DNA of 64,000 nucleotides, from assembly GCF_900176345.1 (NCBI RefSeq), contig NZ_FWXU01000001.1:543775-607774 (forward strand), in the 5' to 3' direction. A program made the position numbers and the translations under genes. Source of the stretch: Rhizobium sp. RU36D. GTDB lineage: Bacteria; Pseudomonadota; Alphaproteobacteria; Rhizobiales; Rhizobiaceae. Below, piece after piece: positions 59,199 to 64,000 of this stretch (positions within the stretch are counted from its first letter, which is position 1; the number at the start of each line of letters is the position of its first letter). Below the pieces are notes generated by a model, which saw nothing but the letters and a program-made list of their open reading frames with translations, did no database searches and had not been told where the DNA came from.

Positions 59199-59915
59199 CT
59201 ACTCGCGTTCGCCGGTGAAGTTCAGCAACAGCTGGAAGATGTTGACGAAGTTCAGGTAGAGCGACAGCGCGCCGAACACGGCCATCTTCTGCTGCGATTC
59301 CTGGTCGTAGTTCTCGGCATACTGCTCCTTGATGTTCTGCGTATCCCAGGCGGTCAGGCCGACGAAGACGACGATACCGATCACCGAGATAGCGAACTGC
59401 AGGGCGCTGGAGCCGAGGAAGATGTTGACGATCGACGCGATCATCACACCGATCAGACCCATGATCAGGAACGAGCCGAACTTCGACAGGTCACGCTTGG
59501 TGACATAGCCGTAAAGGCTGGTCGCGCCGAACATGGTGGCAGCGATGAAGAAAGTGCGGGCGATGCTGGTTCCGGTGAAGACCAGGAACACGGATGCCAG
59601 CGAAAGGCCCATGACCGCGCAGAACGCCCAGAAGGTCATCTGTGCCGTCGACGCCGACATCGTCTGGATGCGGAAGGAGAAGAAGAAGACGAAGGCGAGC
59701 GGCGCCAGCATCACCACCCACTTCAGCGGCGTGGAGAAGATGGGCACATACAGCGCCGGGGTCGAGCCGACGATGAAGGCGATAAGGCCGGTAATCACGA
59801 GGCCCGCACCCATATAGTTATAGATGCGCAGCATGTGCTGACGCAGGCCCTCGTCAAAGAGCGCCGCGGACTGTGCCTGGGCTCCAAATCTTTGGTTCAT
59901 CGGGTTCATATGCAT
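59199..59915 (-). CDS. Bax inhibitor-1/YccA-family membrane protein
   Basis: 238 residues, seven transmembrane helices. After an N-terminal cytoplasmic stretch (NQRFGAQAQSAALFDEGLRQ) come MGAGLVITGLIAFIVGSTPA and following helices, with the conserved AWDTQNIKEQY segment carrying acidic residues. These proteins are pH-dependent calcium leak channels or modulators of membrane proteases in bacteria. Start ATG 59915. Between the anti-sigma gene and DUF2076 on the same strand. Confidence 0.9.
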   Translation of the reverse strand: MHMNPMNQRFGAQAQSAALFDEGLRQHMLRIYNYMGAGLVITGLIAFIVGSTPALYVPIFSTPLKWVVMLAPLAFVFFFSFRIQTMSASTAQMTFWAFCAVMGLSLASVFLVFTGTSIARTFFIAATMFGATSLYGYVTKRDLSKFGSFLIMGLIGVMIASIVNIFLGSSALQFAISVIGIVVFVGLTAWDTQNIKEQYAENYDQESQQKMAVFGALSLYLNFVNIFQLLLNFTGERE

Positions 59916-59936
59916 GATCCTCTGTTGGGGTGGATG

Positions 59937-60710
59937 TTAGTAAAGCGTCCGGGCCAGACGGCGGGCTGTATCAGCCAGATCGCCATCAGCCCGTTGCTCG
60001 GAGACGAGTGCATAGGCGACCTCCCCGATCTGCCAATAGGCAGCGGTGGCATCGCCCTCATGCACAAGCATCACCTGTTGCACCGCGAAGCTGCCGGGCC
60101 GAACGGCAAAGAGCGACATGCGTTCGCCCTTGCTGGGTTCGACTGACACTTCGACACTCGGCCCATAGGCCGAGGGATAGATTTGCGCATCAACCACGGA
60201 CCAGCTGCCGGGCAGTTGGGGGAGGATGATGGCAGTCGACGACCGGATTTCAGCCGGATCGTATTTCGAACTTTCCGCCTGCGACGGCATCGCCTCACGC
60301 AGCAGCGCGGTCTGGTGCGCCCTCACCGCCTCCCGGACGAATTGCGGTGTCGGCATGGAGGCCACCACCTGCGTGGCGCCAAACGGACCGACCAGCGCAT
60401 GGGCAGCCCAGCCAGCGCCTATGAAGAGCGCCACCATCGCCGCACGGCGAAAAAGCTCCAGCGTGCGCCTGCGGGCAAACGCACCTTCCAGAATGCGGGC
60501 AGCCTCGCGCGTCTCGACACGATTGGTCGAACGGTTGCCGGCCAAGGCCAGACGCAGTTCGTCCCGCACGCGGAGATCGGCCATCAGCTGGGCAGCGACC
60601 GCCGGATGTTCGGAAAGGTAGGCTTCCACCTCGATGCGGCGACCGACATCAAGCTGATCGTCGATATAAGCATGGATATCGGCCTCCAGCACGGGATCAC
60701 TGATCGTCAT
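59937..60710 (-). CDS. Anti-sigma factor, single-pass membrane
   Basis: 257 residues. N-terminal cytoplasmic domain with DIHAYIDDQLDVGRRIEVEA (the anti-sigma ASD-like region, only one His, no CxxC) up to about residue 85, one transmembrane helix (RAAMVALFIGAGWAAHALVG, about 90-109) and a periplasmic C-terminal domain that may sense a signal. The gene starts 14 nt inside the sigma factor gene, so they are translated together. Confidence 0.85.
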   Translation of the reverse strand: MTISDPVLEADIHAYIDDQLDVGRRIEVEAYLSEHPAVAAQLMADLRVRDELRLALAGNRSTNRVETREAARILEGAFARRRTLELFRRAAMVALFIGAGWAAHALVGPFGATQVVASMPTPQFVREAVRAHQTALLREAMPSQAESSKYDPAEIRSSTAIILPQLPGSWSVVDAQIYPSAYGPSVEVSVEPSKGERMSLFAVRPGSFAVQQVMLVHEGDATAAYWQIGEVAYALVSEQRADGDLADTARRLARTLY

Positions 60711-61242
60711 CGCGCTTGCCTCCTATAAGTTTTAGGTGTCCTCGTCGGCTGGCGGGGTCAGATTCCTCGATCGCCCGCAACTGGGCCCGCGCGCGTGAAA
60801 TGCGCGACATCAAGGTTCCGACCGGAATGCCAAGGACGGCAGCGGCCTCCTGATAGGACAGTTCTTCGATCGCCACGAGATGAAGCGCCTCGCGCTGCTC
60901 CTCGGGCAGTTCCATGAATGCCGCGCGGACCTGCGCCAGCCGGACCGAATGCTCTTGCGACGGCGCGGCGGCTTCGTCGGCGATATCGGCTGCAGCGTCG
61001 TTGCGCCGGCGCTGCGACCGGCTCTGCCGGAGCCGGTCGATATGGGTGTTGTGAACAATCGACAGCAGCCAGTTGCGGATATTCGCACCGGAGCGGAACG
61101 TGACCTGCCGTTCATAAGCCTTGACGAGCGCATCATGCACCAGGTCCTCGGCGTCATCCGGATTGCGCGCAAGCGACAGCGCATAGCGGCGCAGGGTCGC
61201 CAATTGGCCAATCACGTTGAAGCGTTGCGGTTTTGTGTTCAT
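60697..61242 (-). CDS. ECF sigma factor
   Basis: About 181 residues. Sigma region 2 (DDAEDLVHDALVKAYERQVT, NIRNWLLSIVHNTHIDRLRQ) and region 4 (LPEEQREALHLVAIEELSYQ, then PVGTLMSRISRARAQLR). Start: ATG 61242 is chosen rather than the TTG at 61248 because a promoter hexamer pair ends 8 nt upstream (see 61250-61277), leaving no leader. Downstream lies the anti-sigma gene with overlap. The pair, with Bax-inhibitor-1 and DUF2076 genes following, may be an envelope stress module. Confidence 0.9.
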   Translation of the reverse strand: MNTKPQRFNVIGQLATLRRYALSLARNPDDAEDLVHDALVKAYERQVTFRSGANIRNWLLSIVHNTHIDRLRQSRSQRRRNDAAADIADEAAAPSQEHSVRLAQVRAAFMELPEEQREALHLVAIEELSYQEAAAVLGIPVGTLMSRISRARAQLRAIEESDPASRRGHLKLIGGKRDDDQ

Positions 61243-61249
61243 CACCAAG

Positions 61250-61277
61250 TATACGGATCTCGCCTTGAGCTTATTCC
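61250..61277 (-). promoter_or_regulatory. ECF-type promoter for the sigma factor operon
   Basis: On the minus strand GGAATA (61277-61272), 16 nt, CGTATA (61255-61250). The GGAA(T) -35 with a CGT-type -10 is the layout of autoregulated ECF promoters. Transcription would begin about 61243, at the ATG itself, predicting a leaderless mRNA. Confidence 0.5.
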
Positions 61278-61433
61278 ATCAGTCCAGGATTTTTTTTAAG
61301 GGAATCAGTTCAGCACACAGATGGGAAGCGGAAGGCCTGGCCCCAAGGAGGTGTGCGTCGCCGCCCAGAGCCAAACTGGCCACCCGCGTCGCGACATGCT
61401 AGGCAGCCGCGTTCCCACAGGAAAGGCCGTGAC

Positions 61434-62111
61434 GTGTTACCTTGGATCGAACTGGACCGGACCGCAATTCCCGGCGATGGCGGTGAATTGCGCCTCAAGC
61501 AGCGCGGGCAGGAATTTTCCATCATGCTCGGCGCCAACGAGTTGATGAACAGCCGGCTGAGCGGATCGGAAGAGGCGCTCGCCACCCTGTCCTTCGAGCG
61601 CATTGCGAATGTCAGACGACCGGCGATGCTGATCGGCGGGCTCGGCATGGGCTTCACCTTGCGGGCGGCGCTCGCGGTCATGCCGTCCGACAGCGAGGTG
61701 ACCGTCGGGGAACTTGTACCGGCGGTCATCGCCTGGGCGCGCGGCCCCATGGCCGACATCTTCAAGGGCAGCCTGGACGACCCGCGCGTGACTGTTCGGG
61801 AAGGCGATGTCGGCAACATGATCGCAAACGCGAAATCACGCTACGACGCCATTCTCCTGGACGTCGACAATGGGCCTGACGGTCTCACGCGCAAATCGAA
61901 TGACGGGCTCTACAGCCACTCCGGCCTGGTCGCGGCTCTCGCAGCCTTGCGGCCGGGCGGCGTGCTGGCCGTATGGTCCTCAGGCCTGGATGAGGCCTTC
62001 ACAAGGCGGCTGAAACAGGCCGGCTTCGCAACGGAGGTAAAATCCGTCCGTGCCCATAAGCGCAGCGGTGCGCGTCACACCATATGGCTTGCCGTGAAAA
62101 AGGGGACCTGA
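61434..62111 (+). CDS. Spermidine synthase-like methyltransferase-fold protein
   Basis: About 225 residues. Rossmann methyltransferase fold of the spermine/spermidine synthase type: SFERIANVRRPAMLIGGLGM, VTVGELVPAVIAWARGP, SRYDAILLDVDNGPD, LRPGGVLAVWSSG. Shorter than true spermidine synthases (about 285 residues) and missing the N-terminal beta barrel. The start is uncertain; GTG 61434 has AGGAAAGG 7 nt upstream, whereas the upstream ATG 61353 region reads as non-conserved. It ends before a stem that also terminates the opposing RNA gene. Substrate unknown. Confidence 0.78.
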   Translation: MLPWIELDRTAIPGDGGELRLKQRGQEFSIMLGANELMNSRLSGSEEALATLSFERIANVRRPAMLIGGLGMGFTLRAALAVMPSDSEVTVGELVPAVIAWARGPMADIFKGSLDDPRVTVREGDVGNMIANAKSRYDAILLDVDNGPDGLTRKSNDGLYSHSGLVAALAALRPGGVLAVWSSGLDEAFTRRLKQAGFATEVKSVRAHKRSGARHTIWLAVKKGT

Positions 62112-62149
62112 GGGCGCAGACACCGAAGAATACTCGGCGCAGGCGCAGA

Positions 62150-62314
62150 AACGAAAAAGCCTGCCGCGGGAGGAGGTGCGGCAGGCTTTTCCAAATAACC
62201 GATCATCAGCTGGGAGGAGGATAGCTGATGACCATGCAGGCCCCTTTGGGAGGAGGAGTAAGGAACCTGCCAACCAAAGCGCCGCGGGAGGAGGAGCAGC
62301 GCTTCGATGGAAAT
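62150..62314 (-). ncRNA. Small RNA with four anti-Shine-Dalgarno hairpin loops (alpha-r14/NfeR1-like)
   Basis: Read on the minus strand, CCTCCTCCC occurs in the loops of four successive stems: a 9-bp stem around 62287-62297 (one G-T pair), an 11-bp stem at about 62237-62275 (two G-T pairs), a perfect 8-bp stem CATCAGCT/AGCTGATG (about 62201-62228) and the final 13-bp stem at 62155-62190. The last ends in TTTTTCG, a rho-independent terminator. Three-hairpin RNAs with this loop motif are known in rhizobia as alpha-r14/NfeR1, where the loops pair with ribosome sites of target mRNAs. Here there are four loops. Length about 165 nt, 5' end set from the promoter at 62321-62348. Function as a translational repressor is inferred. 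Confidence 0.85.
62155..62190. terminator. Shared terminator of the small RNA and the spermidine synthase-like gene
   Basis: Perfect 13-bp stem AAAAGCCTGCCGC (62155-62167) with GCGGCAGGCTTTT (62178-62190), 10-nt loop. T-runs on both strands; it forms the last hairpin of the small RNA and also ends the convergent gene. Confidence 0.88.
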
Positions 62315-62320
62315 AATCAT

Positions 62321-62348
62321 ACTATATCCACGCTCATTAGATAGGCAA
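62321..62348 (-). promoter_or_regulatory. Promoter of the small RNA
   Basis: Minus strand: TTGCCT (62348-62343), 16-nt spacer, TATAGT (62326-62321), close to a sigma-70 promoter. It places the 5' end of the RNA near 62314, just before its first stem. Confidence 0.6.
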
Positions 62349-62582
62349 AATTTTGCATTGCAGCTATGCGCCATGCGCTTGGCGAATAGCTGCACTTGCT
62401 CACGAATGGCGTGCAGTCGCCTTGAACTTAAGGCCCAAGATACCCAAATCTTCATCGTATGGTGGAACTCAGACGGCTGTGGTAAGGTTAATTAATTACT
62501 AAACACTAACGTTTGTGTTGTCGTGCCTGGGTTAGAGCGGGCATACTGCAATCCAGCACTAGCCGCATTTGGAGGTATCGTG

Positions 62583-62804
62583 ATGGATATAGACGCAGAA
62601 CTGCGATCTATCAGCGAACGAACGCATTTTCCGCGAGTCGGCGACGTCGACTGGTGTCGTCCCGTGGAAATCGGCATGTCCGTCGGCGTGGCCGTCAGGG
62701 CATTGACGAAGAAGGCTGTCGAGGCCGGCTATACGAAAATGGAAATATCCATGCTCCTGGCCGAATTGGCCGAGGAGATGCTGCAACAGCCGGACAAGAA
62801 GTAA
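62583..62804 (+). CDS. Small hypothetical protein
   Basis: 73 residues from the ATG at 62583 with GGAGGT 6 nt upstream. Sequence is partly helical (VRALTKKAVEAGYTKMEISM, LLAELAEEMLQQ) with no motif I recognise. No signal peptide. Standing alone between the small RNA and the polysaccharide kinase gene. The good ribosome site supports a real gene; function unknown. Confidence 0.6.
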   Translation: MDIDAELRSISERTHFPRVGDVDWCRPVEIGMSVGVAVRALTKKAVEAGYTKMEISMLLAELAEEMLQQPDKK

Positions 62805-62983
62805 CTATATCGGGTCTTGATGGGCAGTTCTCTGCCCGCCTCTGCATGACCAATTTGTCGGGCGCAGCGCGCCAAGACACGAGGTGTTGTCGCACCCTGC
62901 CCATGGCAGGAGGATCGGACCGCCTGCCATTATCTTCCCAGAATGCTTAACCTGATTGGCTGCCAGCAGCGCCTCCTCGTTCG

Positions 62984-64000
62984 CTACCGGACATATCCGG
63001 AGTAACGATACGAGCTCTCATTGCGCGTGTTTTCCTTCTGGTTCATCGCCACCATCGCCGGCGTTCCCTTCGGAGCATTTTCGATCAATGCCGTCAGGGA
63101 TTTGCGAACCAGCGTCTGCGACGTGCTGGCCCAGCGAACAACGAACACGATGAAGTCTGCATGCCGTGAGAGATAAAGAGCGTCGACAACGGGACCAACG
63201 GGCGGCGTGTCGATGACGATGTATTCGAAATGGCGGCGAGCTGCCGAGATGATCTGCGAGAACCGCTCGCCCATGACAAGATCATCCGTCGCCATGTCCG
63301 TCACGCGATCACCGACGATAACGGAGAGATCGGAGAGCGGATCGGCAATGGTCTGCTTGGAAACCGACTGAGCCGCCTCGGTGCCCTGCAAAAGGTCGGC
63401 GAACCAGGAGCTTCTTTCCACGCCCAAGAGGCTATTGATGCTCGGCTTACGGAAGTCGCAATCGATCAGCAGCGTCTTCTTGCCGGATTTTGCCAGCGTG
63501 CGGCTGAGGGCGAGCGAGACTGTCGACTTGCCCTCATTGGGCTCGGAAGAGGACACGAGCACAACAACGCATTCGCGGCGATCCTGTCCTGCAGCCTGAG
63601 CCGTCTTTTCAAACAGCAGCCGCTCCACGCCGACGCGAATTCGCCGGATGCTTTCGGAGAAGACCGACAGCGGCGACGTGATCACAAGATCCGCAACGCT
63701 GTATGTCGTGAGGTTGGCATCGGGGGTCTGCTTCGGAATGACGGTAGCGAGCTTCGCCCGGAGCACGGGTTCAATCTGTTCTTCGCTGGTGAAACCGCCG
63801 ACGAAATGTTCCCGCAACACCGCAATGGCGCCGCCGAGAACCAGCGCAAAGGCAACCGATACGAAGAACATCAGTTTCCTGTTGGGAAATGATGGCTGTG
63901 CGGGAACCAAGGCAGCGTTCACCACGCGGCTATCGGCCAATTGCAGCTGTGCCTTGGTATCCAGTTCGCGCAGGCGCTGGAGCAGGGTCTGGTACTGGGT
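62984..64000 (-). CDS. Polysaccharide co-polymerase / bacterial tyrosine kinase (C-terminal part)
   Basis: About 338 residues visible; the frame is open to the right edge, so the N-terminus is outside. A transmembrane helix (LMFFVSVAFALVLGGAIAVL) precedes the cytoplasmic kinase: Walker A SSSEPNEGKSTVSLALSRTL, Walker A' TLLIDCDFRKPS, Walker B YIVIDTPPVGPVVDALYL, and a C-terminal tyrosine cluster (ESSYRYSGYVR) for autophosphorylation. The first visible residues (TLLQRLRELDTKAQLQLADS) are the end of the periplasmic coiled coil. It controls chain length and export of exopolysaccharide, as ExoP and Wzc do. Confidence 0.88.
   Translation of the reverse strand, partial: TQYQTLLQRLRELDTKAQLQLADSRVVNAALVPAQPSFPNRKLMFFVSVAFALVLGGAIAVLREHFVGGFTSEEQIEPVLRAKLATVIPKQTPDANLTTYSVADLVITSPLSVFSESIRRIRVGVERLLFEKTAQAAGQDRRECVVVLVSSSEPNEGKSTVSLALSRTLAKSGKKTLLIDCDFRKPSINSLLGVERSSWFADLLQGTEAAQSVSKQTIADPLSDLSVIVGDRVTDMATDDLVMGERFSQIISAARRHFEYIVIDTPPVGPVVDALYLSRHADFIVFVVRWASTSQTLVRKSLTALIENAPKGTPAMVAMNQKENTRNESSYRYSGYVR

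Noticed and set aside
62160..62305. Four GGGAGGAGG repeats at roughly 30-60 bp spacing, first read as a possible CRISPR or direct repeat array
   Set aside because: Each copy lies in a hairpin loop and the flanking arms differ. On the opposite strand they make an anti-Shine-Dalgarno RNA; spacers and repeats of CRISPR type are absent.
62075..62455. A 126-codon minus-strand frame across the small RNA
   Set aside because: It reads through the four stems and the terminator, has no ribosome site and shows no protein similarity.

Overview
The window looks like chromosome or megaplasmid DNA of an alphaproteobacterium, most likely a member of the Rhizobiaceae. The pointers are a GC-rich sequence with the third-position bias that opens long antisense reading frames, a putA gene paired with an Lrp-type PutR, a rhizobial intergenic palindrome, and a small RNA gene with anti-Shine-Dalgarno loops of the alpha-r14/NfeR1 type. 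I saw no rRNA, tRNA, transposase, phage gene or CRISPR array.

Layout. 1-2174: proline catabolism (putA, cut by the left edge, and its regulator). 2171-53140: about 51 kb of catabolic genes that I read as an indole / indole-acid to anthranilyl-CoA super-cluster. Within it: (a) 2.2-8.8 kb, a citrate synthase with an N-terminal DNA-binding domain, a CoA-transferase with swapped halves, a two-component flavin monooxygenase, a racemase-like protein and regulators; (b) 8.8-14.3 kb, an isatin-hydrolase-like cyclase, a zinc-ribbon/SDR fusion, a thiolase, an Ohr protein and an acyl-CoA ligase; (c) 14.3-18.0 kb, a LysR regulator, an aldolase and two dehydrogenases; (d) 18.1-22.6 kb, a TRAP transporter operon with an EthD-like protein, then a MarR regulator; (e) 22.7-27.5 kb, two CrtI-like flavoproteins flanking a second isatin-hydrolase-like enzyme, and another MarR; (f) 27.5-28.1 kb, a ParDE-type toxin-antitoxin pair whose toxin is broken by a nonsense codon; (g) 28.1-31.9 kb, indolepyruvate ferredoxin oxidoreductase; (h) 32.2-37.7 kb, a peptide-type ABC importer; (i) 37.8-42.2 kb, an exported VOC protein, an AraC regulator and an indole/styrene-monooxygenase system resembling iifDBC; (j) 42.2-53.1 kb, a second acyl-CoA ligase and a nine-gene operon for aerobic 2-aminobenzoyl-CoA breakdown.

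How it may work: indole-type compounds enter through the TRAP and ABC systems, are oxidised by flavin enzymes to isatin or related lactams, opened by the cyclase-type hydrolases to isatinate/anthranilate, activated by the ligases, dearomatised by the fused monooxygenase/reductase and finished by beta-oxidation. Family assignments are firm; the substrate-level pathway is inference. At least nine promoters in this region carry one AT-rich near-palindrome, best copy ATATTTTAAACTTAAAATAT at 44134-44153, so I think the cluster is one regulon under a MarR-type repressor.

53231-64000: housekeeping and envelope genes: a TPR glycosyltransferase, gmd, a DUF4142 protein, two HupE/UreJ-like membrane proteins, DUF2076, a Bax-inhibitor-1 protein, an anti-sigma/ECF sigma pair that seems to be transcribed leaderless, a spermidine-synthase-like protein, the small RNA, a small unknown protein and a polysaccharide co-polymerase/tyrosine kinase cut by the right edge.
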